A program made the position numbers and the translations under genes. DNA of 64,000 bases. It comes from an uncultured bacterium (GTDB lineage: Bacteria > Bacillota > Clostridia > Oscillospirales > Oscillospiraceae). Within the stretch, counting starts at the first letter, position 1. Every line of letters starts with the position of its first letter. The DNA is taken from positions 1 through 64,000 of the forward strand of contig CASFCS010000001.1 of assembly GCA_949293245.1 (NCBI GenBank), in the 5' to 3' direction. Of the stretch, positions 49,600 through 57,539 are shown piece by piece. A model generated the notes under the pieces. The model saw nothing but the letters and a program-made list of their open reading frames with translations. It did no database searches and was not told where the DNA came from.

Positions 49600-50787
49600 T
49601 TAACCCCGCAGGCCCCGGCGCTCCGCCGCCAGGCGCAGCCGCTCCAGCCCCCGCTCCAGAAAGCGCCCGGGGCAGGCCAGGTTGATGCGCTCGAACCCAG
49701 CCCCTTCAGGGCCGAAGATGTGGCCCTCATCCAGGCACAGCCCCGCCTCATGGACCATGAAGTCCTCCAGCTCCCCGGCGCTCAGGCCCAGGCAGTTGAA
49801 GTCCACCCACAGCAGGTACGTCCCCTCCAGGGGGAACACCCGGGCGGCGGGGAAGTCCCGGGCCAGGATGTCCCGGCACAGCTGCGCATTGTGCTGGAGC
49901 ACTTCCTTGAGCTCCTCCAGCCAGGCCTCCCCCTTTTCGTAGGCCGCGGTGGTGGCCGCCAGGCCGAAGTAGTTGATGAACTGCCCCGTGTGGCACTCCA
50001 TGGCCTTCCGGCAGGCGGCGCGCAGCCCCTCGTCCGGGATGATGAGGTTGGCGGTGGACAGCCCCGCCAGGTTGAAGGTCTTGCTGGCGGACACGGCGGT
50101 AACGCTGTGGCGGGCGGCCTCCGGGCTCACCGTGGCGTAGGGCACGTGGACGTGGGGGGCGTAGACAAAGTCGCAGTGGATCTCGTCGGCAAAGACCGCC
50201 ACGCCGTGGCGGGCGCAGATCTCGCTCACCGCCGCCAGCTCCTCCCCCGTCCACACCCGGCCCACCGGGTTGTGGGGGGAGCACAGGAGGAGAAGCTTCA
50301 CATCAGGCCGGGCGGCCAGCTCCTCCAGCCCCTCCAGGTCCATCTCATACCGGCCGTCCACCTCCCGCAGGGGGTTCTCCACCGGGGTGCGGCCGGTGCG
50401 CTCCACCACCGAGCGGAAGGGGGGATACACCGGGGGCTGGTAAATAACCCCCTCCCCGGGCTGGGTGAGGGCGTACACCACCGAGATCATGGCGGACACC
50501 ACCCCATAGGTCTGCATGAGCCACTCCTTCTCCACGGCCCAGCCGTGGCGCCTGGCCATCCAGTCCCCCACCGCCCGGCAAAAGCGCCCGTCGGCCACGG
50601 TGTAGCCGTACACGGCGAAGTCCGCCGCCTGGTGCATGGCCTCCACGATCTCCGGGGCGGCCATAAACTCCATGTCCGCGATGGAGAAGGGCACCAGCCC
50701 CTCCTGAAGGCCGGTGGTGCGCTCCATCATCTCCCACTTCTCCGCCCCCATATGGGCCCGGGGCCGGGCCGTTTCAAAATCATACAT
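49600..50787 (-). CDS. MalY/PatB family cystathionine beta-lyase (C-S lyase)
   Basis: A 395-residue fold-type I PLP enzyme. The N-terminal VPFSIADMEFMAAPEI and YGYTV, then SPHNPVGRVW near residue 170, ADEIHCDFVY near 200, and the PLP-lysine in SASKTFNLAGLS near 233, identify the MalY/PatB branch. These enzymes split cystathionine or other cysteine S-conjugates to homocysteine or thiols, pyruvate and ammonia. Its sulfur role fits the MetNIQ/CysK genes elsewhere in the window, although they are not linked. It is a single gene between two hairpins. Confidence 0.88.
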   Translation of the reverse strand: MYDFETARPRAHMGAEKWEMMERTTGLQEGLVPFSIADMEFMAAPEIVEAMHQAADFAVYGYTVADGRFCRAVGDWMARRHGWAVEKEWLMQTYGVVSAMISVVYALTQPGEGVIYQPPVYPPFRSVVERTGRTPVENPLREVDGRYEMDLEGLEELAARPDVKLLLLCSPHNPVGRVWTGEELAAVSEICARHGVAVFADEIHCDFVYAPHVHVPYATVSPEAARHSVTAVSASKTFNLAGLSTANLIIPDEGLRAACRKAMECHTGQFINYFGLAATTAAYEKGEAWLEELKEVLQHNAQLCRDILARDFPAARVFPLEGTYLLWVDFNCLGLSAGELEDFMVHEAGLCLDEGHIFGPEGAGFERINLACPGRFLERGLERLRLAAERRGLRG

Positions 50788-50821
50788 GGCGTTTCTCCCT
50801 TTCAGAATATGATAACAGCAT

Positions 50822-50858
50822 CAGAGGGCTGCCGCGAAAACGCGGCAGCCCTCTGTTC
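50822..50858 (-). terminator. Terminator after the fakA gene
   Basis: CAGAGGGCTGCCGCG (50822-50836), loop aaaa, exact complementary arm (50841-50855), 15 nt past the stop at 50870. Confidence 0.8.
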
Positions 50859-50869
50859 ATAGCGGAGGA

Positions 50870-52546
50870 TTACTCCGCCGAGATCATATAGTAGTACACC
50901 GGCTGTCCGCCGCTGATGAGGTTGATCTCCGCGTTGGGGCAAGAGGCGGTAAAGATGGCCTCCACCTCCTGGGCGGCCTCCTCCGACACGTCCTCGCCGT
51001 AGAAGATGTTGATGAACTCAGCCTCCTGCTGGGAGGGGTCCTGGGCCAGGCGCTCCATCAGGTGGTTGAGGTCGGTGTCGGTGCCGAAGAGCTGGCCCTC
51101 CGCCAGGGCCATATAGTCCCCGGCCTTGATGTCAAAGCCGCCGAAGTCGGAGTCCCGGGCGGCATAGGTCACCTCGCTGGTGCGTACGGTGCCGATGGCC
51201 TCGCTCATGGCGGCCACGTTGGACTCCTCGTCCGCCTCCGGGTCCATGACCATCATGGCGGAGATGCCCTGGGGGATGGTCTTGGTGCCCAGCACCACCA
51301 CCTTCTTCCCCTCGGCCAGGCCCACACACTGCTGGGCGGCCATGATGATGTTCTTGTTGTTGGGCAGCACAAACACCACCTCGGCGGGGGTGCGGTCGAT
51401 CTCCCGCAGCAGGTCCTCGGTGGAGGGGTTCATGGTCTGGCCGCCGGAGATGATGCCGTCCACCCCCAGGTCGCGGAACACGCTGGCCATGCCCGCCCCG
51501 GCGCATACGGCCACCACGCCGTAGTGCTTCTCCGGCGGGGCCACCACCCGCTCAGGCTCCTGGGCGGCCTCGTCCATGTCCAGGTCGTCGGTGCTCTGGG
51601 GGGTGCGCCCGGCGGCCATGTCCTCGTACTGGGTGCGCATATTCTCGATCTTGGCCAGCTCCAGGGTGCCGTACTTCTGGGCCTCGGTGAGGGCGGAGCC
51701 GGGGATGTCGGTGTGGACGTGGACCTTGAAGGACTCGTCGTCCTCCCCGATGACCAGGCTGTCGCCGATGCTGTTGAGGTAGGCCCGGAAGGGGTCCAGG
51801 TCCACCTCCTCCTGGTTCTTGCGGACAATGAACACCGTGTCAAAGGTGAAGGTGATCTCCTCGTCGGTGAGGGCGGCGAAGTCCGCCTTGTCCTTCACCT
51901 CGGGCTCCTCCTCCCCGTCGGTGGGGATGGGCAGGCCCCGCAGCTCGTCCAGCATGCCCTGGAGAATCACCAGAAAGCCCTTGCCGCCGGCATCCACCAC
52001 GCCGGCCTTCTCCAGGACGGGGTTCTGGTGGATGGTGTTGGCCAGGGCCACTTCGCCCTCCTTGATGGCCTCCTCCAGCACGTACTCCGCCGCGCCGTTC
52101 TCCCGGGCGGCCTCCACCGCCCGGCTGGCCGCCAGGCGGGAGACGGTGAGGATGGTGCCCTCGGCGGGCTTCATGACCGCCTTGTAGGCGGCGGAGACTC
52201 CTTCGCTCAGGGCCTCTCCCAGATCGGCGCCGGTGGCGGTGTCCTTCTCCTTGAGGGCCTTGGAAAAGCCCCGGAACAGCAGGGACAAAATGACGCCCGA
52301 GTTGCCCCGGGCCCCCCGCAGCAGGGCGGAGGCGTGGACGGAGGCCGCCTTCCCCAGGGTGAGGCCGGACTTCTTCTTCATCTCGGCGGCGGAGGTGGCG
52401 ATGGTCAGGGACATGTTGGTGCCGGTATCCCCGTCGGGCACAGGAAAGACGTTGAGCTCGTTGATACTCTGCTTCTGCGCGTTGATGGAGGCGGCGCCAT
52501 GAATCACCATGCGCTGAAACAGCGCGCCGTCAATGATCTCGATCAT
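50870..52546 (-). CDS. fakA: Fatty-acid kinase catalytic subunit FakA/YloV (DAK2 domain)
   Basis: A 558-residue protein. The N-terminal DAK2 ATP-binding domain holds LNVFPVPDGDTGTNMSLT (metal-binding Asp residues near 37-41), RGARGNSGVILS near 88 and VDAGGKGFL near 180. A middle domain follows, and the C-terminal half has GDGIISGGQTMNPST (seen here as VDGIISGGQTMNPST) and VLPNNKNIIMAAQQ. With a FakB partner the protein phosphorylates fatty acids for phospholipid synthesis. The ATG at 52546 is chosen over 52570 because AAAGGA lies before it. It follows yloU by 42 nt, the conserved yloU-yloV pair. Confidence 0.9.
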   Translation of the reverse strand: MIEIIDGALFQRMVIHGAASINAQKQSINELNVFPVPDGDTGTNMSLTIATSAAEMKKKSGLTLGKAASVHASALLRGARGNSGVILSLLFRGFSKALKEKDTATGADLGEALSEGVSAAYKAVMKPAEGTILTVSRLAASRAVEAARENGAAEYVLEEAIKEGEVALANTIHQNPVLEKAGVVDAGGKGFLVILQGMLDELRGLPIPTDGEEEPEVKDKADFAALTDEEITFTFDTVFIVRKNQEEVDLDPFRAYLNSIGDSLVIGEDDESFKVHVHTDIPGSALTEAQKYGTLELAKIENMRTQYEDMAAGRTPQSTDDLDMDEAAQEPERVVAPPEKHYGVVAVCAGAGMASVFRDLGVDGIISGGQTMNPSTEDLLREIDRTPAEVVFVLPNNKNIIMAAQQCVGLAEGKKVVVLGTKTIPQGISAMMVMDPEADEESNVAAMSEAIGTVRTSEVTYAARDSDFGGFDIKAGDYMALAEGQLFGTDTDLNHLMERLAQDPSQQEAEFINIFYGEDVSEEAAQEVEAIFTASCPNAEINLISGGQPVYYYMISAE

Positions 52547-52588
52547 ACTCCGATTTCCTTTCTGTCTCATTCACGGGGGGCCCGCGCC

Positions 52589-52939
52589 TTACCCGATGAC
52601 CATAGAGTCGATATAGACGTCCACATTCCGGACGGTCACGCCGGTCATGCGGCTGACGTGGTAGCTGACCTCGCTCATGATGGAGTGGCTCACCGCCGTC
52701 AGGTTCACGCCGTTGTCCACCATGATGTGCAGCTCGATGGATACAGAGTCGTCCTCATTGTAGGTGACCTTCACGCCCTTGGACATGGATTCCCGCCGCA
52801 GCAGATGGACCAGTCCGTCGGTCTTGGACCGGACCGCCATGCCCTTGACGCCATAGCAGCTGGTGGCCACGGCGCCGGTAATGGTGGTGAAAACATCACT
52901 GCTGATACGCAGCTCGCCCTTTTCGGTTTGCAGCTTCAT
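52589..52939 (-). CDS. Asp23/Gls24 family protein YloU
   Basis: A 116-residue cytoplasmic protein of the Asp23 family (VFTTITGAVATSCYGVKGMA, then VKVTYNEDDSVSIELHIMV and VNVDVYIDSM-like end). The function is linked to envelope stress in other Firmicutes. The ATG at 52939 follows GGAAGG. The promoter TTGTAT-17-TACAAT (53046-53041, 53023-53018) starts transcription near 53011, so the alternative ATG at 53011 is unlikely. It is co-transcribed with fakA. Confidence 0.88.
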   Translation of the reverse strand: MKLQTEKGELRISSDVFTTITGAVATSCYGVKGMAVRSKTDGLVHLLRRESMSKGVKVTYNEDDSVSIELHIMVDNGVNLTAVSHSIMSEVSYHVSRMTGVTVRNVDVYIDSMVIG

Positions 52940-53017
52940 AGAGACCTTCCTTTCCACAGGGAGAGATCCGGCATGGGTCCAGCCATTGTGCCGTTCTTCA
53001 ATGTCATTCATTTCTAT

Positions 53018-53046
53018 ATTGTAATCGATTCAGGCGTAAAATACAA
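53018..53046 (-). promoter_or_regulatory. Promoter of yloU-fakA
   Basis: Minus strand TTGTAT (53046-53041), 17-nt spacer, TACAAT (53023-53018). Confidence 0.65.
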
Positions 53047-53069
53047 GTAAAAAAACTTTCTTCCGGGCA

Positions 53070-53098
53070 TTGTAAATCCCGCTAAAACCGTGTACAAT
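53070..53098 (+). promoter_or_regulatory. Promoter of the small membrane protein gene
   Basis: TTGTAA (53070-53075), 17-nt spacer, TACAAT (53093-53098), divergent from the yloU promoter. Confidence 0.6.
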
Positions 53099-53130
53099 AA
53101 AGCTACCATATTGTGAAGGAGGCGCCGGAA

Positions 53131-53325
53131 ATGAAGGTGGTCCGTCTGATCCTGAAGTTGGTTGCCGTCATGCTGAGTGTTACGGCAGTCGCCTGTGCCA
53201 TCATTGCCTATTGGGACAGAATCGTGGATTTTTTCTACGGCATCCAGGATAAAATTGAAGAGCGCAAGGCTGCGCGCTGCTTCTGCTCCTCTGAGTTCGA
53301 CGACTACGACGACATGGACGAGTGA
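53131..53325 (+). CDS. 64-residue single-pass membrane protein
   Basis: The ATG at 53131 follows AAGGAGG (53115-53121) by 9 nt. The protein has one membrane helix (LILKLVAVMLSVTAVACAIIAY), a charged stretch (DKIEERKAARC) and an acidic tail (EFDDYDDMDE). Proteins of this shape recur beside yloU/lexA in Oscillospiraceae as far as I recall, without known function. It has its own promoter and terminator, so it is a real monocistronic gene. Confidence 0.7.
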   Translation: MKVVRLILKLVAVMLSVTAVACAIIAYWDRIVDFFYGIQDKIEERKAARCFCSSEFDDYDDMDE

Positions 53326-53348
53326 GGCTCCACGCCTGACAACAGCCT

Positions 53349-53388
53349 GCCCGCCGCCGCGCCTGAGGTGCGGCGGCTTTTTCTGCCC
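53349..53388 (+). terminator. Terminator after the small membrane protein gene
   Basis: GCCGCCGC (53352-53360 region) pairs with GCGGCGGC (53373-53380 region) and is followed by TTTTTCTG. Confidence 0.65.
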
Positions 53389-53395
53389 CTTTTTA

Positions 53396-53434
53396 GAACA
53401 AATGTTTGACAATTTCTCCCGCCCATGGTACCAT
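53396..53434 (+). promoter_or_regulatory. lexA promoter with an SOS box
   Basis: GAACAAATGTTT (53396-53407) matches the Gram-positive SOS box GAAC-N4-GTTC at 7 of 8 fixed positions and overlaps the -35 TTGACA (53406-53411). After 17 nt comes TACCAT (53429-53434). LexA bound there would shut its own operon. Confidence 0.7.
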
Positions 53435-53474
53435 AGAGGCACAAGATGCCAATCCAATTAAGGAGGTCTGCCCC

Positions 53475-54071
53475 ATGGTTGAGCTCACTCCCAAGCAGCA
53501 GCAGATCTATGACTATATCCGCTCCTTTACCGAGGCCAACGGCTACGCCCCCTCCGTGCGGGAGATCGCCGTGGCGGTGGGGCTCAAGTCCCCCTCCACC
53601 GTCCACTTCCACCTCAAGGGCATGCGCCAGGCGGGGCTCATCTCCCAGGCCGAGGGCAAGACCCGGGCCATCACCCTGCGGGACGGCCCCCACGCCCCCC
53701 CGGGGCAGATCCCCCTGGTGGGCAACGTGGCCGCCGGCTCCCCCATTCTGGCGGAGGAGTGCGTGGAGGAGTACATCACCTTTGACACCGCCGCCCCCGC
53801 CGGGGAGCACTTTGCCCTGCGGGTGCGGGGGGAGTCCATGCTGGGGGCGGGCATCCTGCCCGGGGACCTGGTGGTGGTCCACCAGCAGCGGGAGGCCTTC
53901 TGCAACGGGGACATCGTGGTGGCCCTCTTTGAGGACGAGGCCACCGTGAAGACCTACCGCCGGAAGGACGGCCATGTGTGGCTCATGCCGGAGAACCCGG
54001 ACTACCAGCCCATTGACGGCGCGGGATGCACCATCCTGGGCAAGGTGGTGGCGGTGCTCCGGCGGTACTGA
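53475..54071 (+). CDS. lexA: SOS repressor LexA
   Basis: A 198-residue repressor. The N-terminal winged helix LTPKQQQIYDYIRSF...YAPSVREIAVAVGLKSPSTVHFHL is followed by the S24 protease domain. The cleavage site is Ala-Gly in GNVAAGSP near residue 90, the Ser in RGESM near 125 and the Lys in ATVKTYRR near 162. AGGAGG (53461-53466) precedes the ATG at 53475. RecA-assisted self-cleavage would de-repress this operon, which also holds an alkyltransferase, a DUF6440 protein and exonuclease III. Confidence 0.95.
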   Translation: MVELTPKQQQIYDYIRSFTEANGYAPSVREIAVAVGLKSPSTVHFHLKGMRQAGLISQAEGKTRAITLRDGPHAPPGQIPLVGNVAAGSPILAEECVEEYITFDTAAPAGEHFALRVRGESMLGAGILPGDLVVVHQQREAFCNGDIVVALFEDEATVKTYRRKDGHVWLMPENPDYQPIDGAGCTILGKVVAVLRRY

Positions 54072-54078
54072 TAGGGCC

Positions 54079-54534
54079 GTGGACCGCATCTCCTTTTCCA
54101 CCCCCCTGGGCCCTATGGCCCTGGAGGAAGAGGGGGGCGCCCTCACCGCGCTGTACCTGCCCAACGCCCCCATGCCCCCCGCCGGGGAAGAGACCCCCCT
54201 CCTCTCCCGGGGCCGGCAGGAGGTGCTGGAGTACCTGGCCGGTGGGCGGCGGACCTTTGACCTGCCCCTTTGTCCCAGGGGCACCTCCTTTCAGCTGAGG
54301 GTGTGGCGCGCCCTGGAGGACATCCCCTACGGGCAGGTCATCACTTACGGAGAGCTGGCCCGCCGGGTGGGCTGCCCCAGGGGCAGCCGGGCGGTGGGCC
54401 AGGCCAACCACCGCAACCCCCTGCCCCTTTTTCTTCCCTGCCACCGGGTGGTGGGGGCGGGGGGCGCCCTCACGGGGTACGCCGGGGGGCTGTCTATGAA
54501 GGAATGGCTGCTGCGGCTGGAGGGCATGCTATAA
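54079..54534 (+). CDS. ogt: Methylated-DNA-protein cysteine methyltransferase
   Basis: A 151-residue Ogt/MGMT. The helix-turn-helix region (FQLRVWRALEDIPYGQVITYGELARRVG), Asn hinge (QANHRNPLP) and the active-site LPCHRVVG with acceptor Cys near residue 122 are complete. It repairs O6-alkylguanine by suicide transfer. The start is GTG at 54079, 7 nt after the lexA stop, so it is in the lexA transcript and probably SOS-induced. Confidence 0.92.
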   Translation: MDRISFSTPLGPMALEEEGGALTALYLPNAPMPPAGEETPLLSRGRQEVLEYLAGGRRTFDLPLCPRGTSFQLRVWRALEDIPYGQVITYGELARRVGCPRGSRAVGQANHRNPLPLFLPCHRVVGAGGALTGYAGGLSMKEWLLRLEGML

Positions 54535-54565
54535 TCCGGCCCGCCGGGCCAAGGAGGAATGAACG

Positions 54566-54754
54566 ATGGGTAAGAAAGACCGGTTCCAGGTGGTATACAG
54601 CCAGGGGGCCGTGGATGTGATGCGTATCCTGGTGGACACCCACACGGGGGTGCAGTACCTCCAGGTGGTCAACGGCTACGCCGGGGGCCTGACCCCTCTG
54701 CTGGGGGCGGACGGGGCCCCCGTGGTGTGGGCGCCGGAGGAGGATGACCGGTGA
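54566..54754 (+). CDS. DUF6440 family protein
   Basis: A 62-residue protein (KKDRFQVVYSQGAVDVMRIL, VDTHTGVQYLQVVNGYAGGL, TPLLGADGAPV). The order RFxVVY..ILVDTxTGVxYL..GYAGGLTPLLxxxG is the DUF6440 signature as I know it. The function is unknown. AAGGAGG precedes the ATG by 8 nt. It overlaps the exonuclease gene (GTGA) and lies within the lexA operon, which suggests a link to DNA damage response or only convenient co-expression. Confidence 0.8.
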   Translation: MGKKDRFQVVYSQGAVDVMRILVDTHTGVQYLQVVNGYAGGLTPLLGADGAPVVWAPEEDDR

Positions 54755-55509
54755 AGCTTCTCTCATGGAATGTCAACGGCCTGCGCTCCTGCCTGGGCAA
54801 GGGCTTTCTGGACTTCTTCCAGGGGGTGGGGGCGGACGCCTTCTGCCTCCAGGAAACCAAGCTCCAGCCCCACCAGATCCAGCTGGACCTGCCGGGCTAC
54901 CACATCTACTGGAACAGCGCCCAGAAGAAGGGCTACTCCGGCACCGCCCTCATCACCCGGCAGGAGCCCCTGGCGGTGACCTATGGCATCGGCGCGGAGG
55001 AGCACGACACCGAGGGGCGGGTCATCACGGCGGAGTATGAGCCCTTCTACCTGGTGTGCTGCTACACCCCCAACTCCCAGGACGGCCTGGCCCGCATCGA
55101 CTACCGCATGGCCTGGGAGGACGCCTTCCGGGCCTACCTGATGGGCCTGGACAGCAAAAAGCCCGTGGTGCTGTGCGGCGACCTGAACGTGGCCCACCAG
55201 GAGATCGACCTGAAAAACCCCAAGACCAACCGGAACAACGCCGGCTTCACCGACCGGGAGCGAGAAAAGATGACCGCCCTGCTCCAAAGCGGCTTTGCCG
55301 ACACCTTCCGCGCCCTCTATCCCCAGGCCACCGGGGCCTACACCTGGTGGAGCTACCGCTTCAATGCCCGGAAGAACAACGCGGGGTGGCGCATCGACTA
55401 CTTCATTGTGTCGGAGCGCCTGATGCCCCATGTGAAGGACCACGTCATCCACGCCGATGTCACCGGCAGTGACCACTGCCCGGTGGAGCTGGACCTGGAC
55501 CTGTCATAA
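54751..55509 (+). CDS. exoA: Exodeoxyribonuclease III (AP endonuclease)
   Basis: A 252-residue EEP-family nuclease. Metal-binding LLSWNVNGLRS at the N-terminus, LQETKLQPHQ near residue 33, catalytic Tyr in YTPNSQDGLARIDYR near 105, GDLNVAHQEIDL near 148, WWSYRFNARKNNAGWRIDYF near 205 and SDHCPVEL near 245 are complete. It cleaves AP sites and digests 3' ends. Start is GTG at 54751, overlapping the DUF6440 stop. It is the last gene of the lexA repair operon. Confidence 0.93.
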   Translation: MKLLSWNVNGLRSCLGKGFLDFFQGVGADAFCLQETKLQPHQIQLDLPGYHIYWNSAQKKGYSGTALITRQEPLAVTYGIGAEEHDTEGRVITAEYEPFYLVCCYTPNSQDGLARIDYRMAWEDAFRAYLMGLDSKKPVVLCGDLNVAHQEIDLKNPKTNRNNAGFTDREREKMTALLQSGFADTFRALYPQATGAYTWWSYRFNARKNNAGWRIDYFIVSERLMPHVKDHVIHADVTGSDHCPVELDLDLS

Positions 55510-55513
55510 CGAA

Positions 55514-55554
55514 ATACGCCCCGCCCGGTCAAAAGCCGGGCGGGGCGTATGTTG
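55514..55554. terminator. Terminator between exoA and the Gx transporter gene
   Basis: ATACGCCCCGCCCGG (55514-55528), loop tcaaaag, exact complementary arm (55536-55550). It serves the convergent genes. Confidence 0.85.
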
Positions 55555-55556
55555 TT

Positions 55557-56066
55557 TTATGGATGTCCCTGGGGGAAGAGCTTGGCCAGTTTGTGGAGAA
55601 GGGCCTGGGCCGCCAGGCCGGTGAAAAGACCCGCCGCCATGCCGCACACCAGCAGGAAGGGCAGGTAGAAAAACACCGCCGCCGTGCGGGCGATGAGGGC
55701 CGCCGCCACCAGCTGTCCCAGGTTGTGGGCCGCCGCGCCCACCACGCCGCAAACCCAGATCTGCCCCCGGCCCACCACCCGGCGCAGCGCCAGGGAGACG
55801 GCGAAGGCCGCCAGGCCCCCGGCCAGGCTGTAAAAGAAGATCATGGGCTGGCCGGAGAAGAGGCTGCCCAGAATCACCCGGGCCAGCAAAATCATCAGGG
55901 CCTCCCCCGGCGTCATGGCAAACAGGGCGAAGAGGGTCACGATGTTGGCCAAGCCCAGCTTCACCCCCGGGATGGGCACCACGTCGGGCAGCTGGGCCTC
56001 CACCATGAAGATGATGAGGGCCAGGGCGGTGAGCAGGGCCATGCGGGTGAGTTTTCCTGTGTTCAT
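55557..56066 (-). CDS. Gx transporter family protein (heptaprenyl diphosphate synthase component I-like)
   Basis: A 169-residue membrane protein with five helices. LTRMALLTALALIIFMVEAQLP, PGVKLGLANIVTLFALF (the conserved P-G-x-K-L-G-L-A-N motif) and MIFFYSLAGG place it in the Gx transporter/HepT-I family. It often accompanies NusG_II and ApbE genes, as here, in clusters tied to flavin-dependent extracytoplasmic electron transfer. Transport substrate unknown. Confidence 0.83.
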   Translation of the reverse strand: MNTGKLTRMALLTALALIIFMVEAQLPDVVPIPGVKLGLANIVTLFALFAMTPGEALMILLARVILGSLFSGQPMIFFYSLAGGLAAFAVSLALRRVVGRGQIWVCGVVGAAAHNLGQLVAAALIARTAAVFFYLPFLLVCGMAAGLFTGLAAQALLHKLAKLFPQGHP

Positions 56067-56070
56067 CTTC

Positions 56071-56454
56071 TCACCCCACTACCGTGTCGGGGGCGTCCTC
56101 CCCGCCCCCCTCCAGCTGGATCACCAGGCCGTTGGGCAGGCACACCAGGGGGGCCGCCCCGTCGGACACCCACCCCTGGTGGACACACACCTGGTCGGGG
56201 CAGCTGGCCGACTCCACCCGGATGCGGCCGGGCTCCACGGCCACCACGTTCTGCGCTCCCCTCTCCCCGGTGACGGTGAAGGTGTACCCCTCCGTCACGG
56301 CGGACAGGTCGATGGTGCGGATGCACACCCCGTTCTGGTACACCTTGGCCACGGTGCCCGCCGCCGGGCGGTACATCAGCCACAGGCAGGCCGCCCCCGC
56401 CGCCAGCAGCACGCCCCCCAGCACCAGGGCCCAGAAGCGGTTGGACTTCATCAT
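56071..56454 (-). CDS. NusG domain II-containing extracytoplasmic protein
   Basis: A 127-residue protein with one N-terminal membrane anchor (FWALVLGGVLLAAGAACLWLM) and a beta-barrel of the NusG_II type. CPDQVCVHQGWVS and PLVCLPNGLVIQLEG are its markers and give three conserved cysteines. It overlaps apbE by 4 nt and is followed by the Gx transporter gene after 4 nt. It is probably a partner of flavinylated electron-transfer proteins outside the membrane. Confidence 0.85.
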   Translation of the reverse strand: MMKSNRFWALVLGGVLLAAGAACLWLMYRPAAGTVAKVYQNGVCIRTIDLSAVTEGYTFTVTGERGAQNVVAVEPGRIRVESASCPDQVCVHQGWVSDGAAPLVCLPNGLVIQLEGGGEDAPDTVVG

Positions 56455-57539
56455 GGCGTCCGCTCCGCCACGGTGAGGGTGTAGGCAGAGCCGTCGCTCA
56501 GGGTGAAGGAGGAGGAGAGGCCCTCGGTCACCGTGACGGTGCCCGACTCCTCCACCAGCACCAGCTCAAAGCCCCCCCAGGTGCGCCAGTACTCCAGGGC
56601 GGCCTCCTTGCCCATGACAAAGAAGGCGGTGGACAGGCCGTCGCACTGGGCTCCGTCGGCGCCGATCACCGTCACCGACAGCAGCCCGCTGTCCGCCGGG
56701 CGGCCGGTGGCGGGGTCCATGATGTGCCAGTAGCGCTGGCCGTTCTCCTCAAAATAGCGCTCGTAGCCCCCGGAGGTAACGGCGGCCTGGTCCGTGAGCT
56801 CCACGATGCCCAGGTACCCCTCCTCCTGGTTGGGGTCCTTCACCGCCACCCGCCAGGGGGAGCCGTCGGGCTTGTTGCCGATGGCCTGAACATTTCCCCC
56901 CAGGTTCAAAAGGGCGCTGGTCACCCCGGCCTGGCGCATGGCCTTGGCCGCCTGGGTGCCGGCGTACCCCTTGCCCAGGGACCCCAGGTCCAGCTCCATC
57001 CCCTGGGGCAGGGTGACGGTACCCGCCCGCCGGTCATAGACCACGGCGGTGTAGTCCACCTTGTCCAGAAGGGCCTCCAGCTCCCCGTCCTCAGGCACCC
57101 GGTAATTGCCGGTGGTAAAGCCCCAGGCCTGGACCACCGGGTAGATGGTGATGTCCAGCGCCCCGCCGGTGCGCTCCCCCAGCTGGGCGGACAGCTCCAG
57201 CAGCTCCCCCGTCTCCTGGGACACCAGGGTGGGGATGCCCCCGGCGTGGTTGATGGCCCACACCTCGCTGTCCTCCCGGGTGGCGGAAAAGAGGCCCTCC
57301 AGCCGCACAATCTCCTCCTCCGCCCGGGCCAGGCCCTCGGAGGCCTGGTCCCCGTAGGCTTTGAGTTCCATCACCGTGTCCATGGCCAGGACGGTCCTGG
57401 TCTCGGGCTGGGGCTCCTGGCTCTGGCCGCCGGGGGAGGCGGTCTCTCCCCCGTCCTCGCCGCCGGCGGGGCCGCAGGCCGCCAGGGTGAGGAGCAGCGC
57501 CGCCCCCAGCAGGGCCGCCAGGGCTCTTCCATATCTCAT
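56451..57539 (-). CDS. apbE: FAD:protein FMN transferase
   Basis: A 362-residue lipoprotein. The signal has lipobox TLAAC (Cys near residue 22). The ApbE domain shows AMDTVMELKAYG, SEVWAINHAGG, LDLGSLGKGYAGTQAAKAM, LLNLGGNVQAIG, and HIMDPATGRPADSGLLSVTVIG with metal ligands in ADGAQCDGLSTAFFVMG. It attaches FMN to Thr/Ser of target proteins in the extracytoplasmic space. It overlaps the amylase-type gene (4 nt) and nusG_II, so the four genes form one operon. Confidence 0.92.
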   Translation of the reverse strand: MRYGRALAALLGAALLLTLAACGPAGGEDGGETASPGGQSQEPQPETRTVLAMDTVMELKAYGDQASEGLARAEEEIVRLEGLFSATREDSEVWAINHAGGIPTLVSQETGELLELSAQLGERTGGALDITIYPVVQAWGFTTGNYRVPEDGELEALLDKVDYTAVVYDRRAGTVTLPQGMELDLGSLGKGYAGTQAAKAMRQAGVTSALLNLGGNVQAIGNKPDGSPWRVAVKDPNQEEGYLGIVELTDQAAVTSGGYERYFEENGQRYWHIMDPATGRPADSGLLSVTVIGADGAQCDGLSTAFFVMGKEAALEYWRTWGGFELVLVEESGTVTVTEGLSSSFTLSDGSAYTLTVAERTP

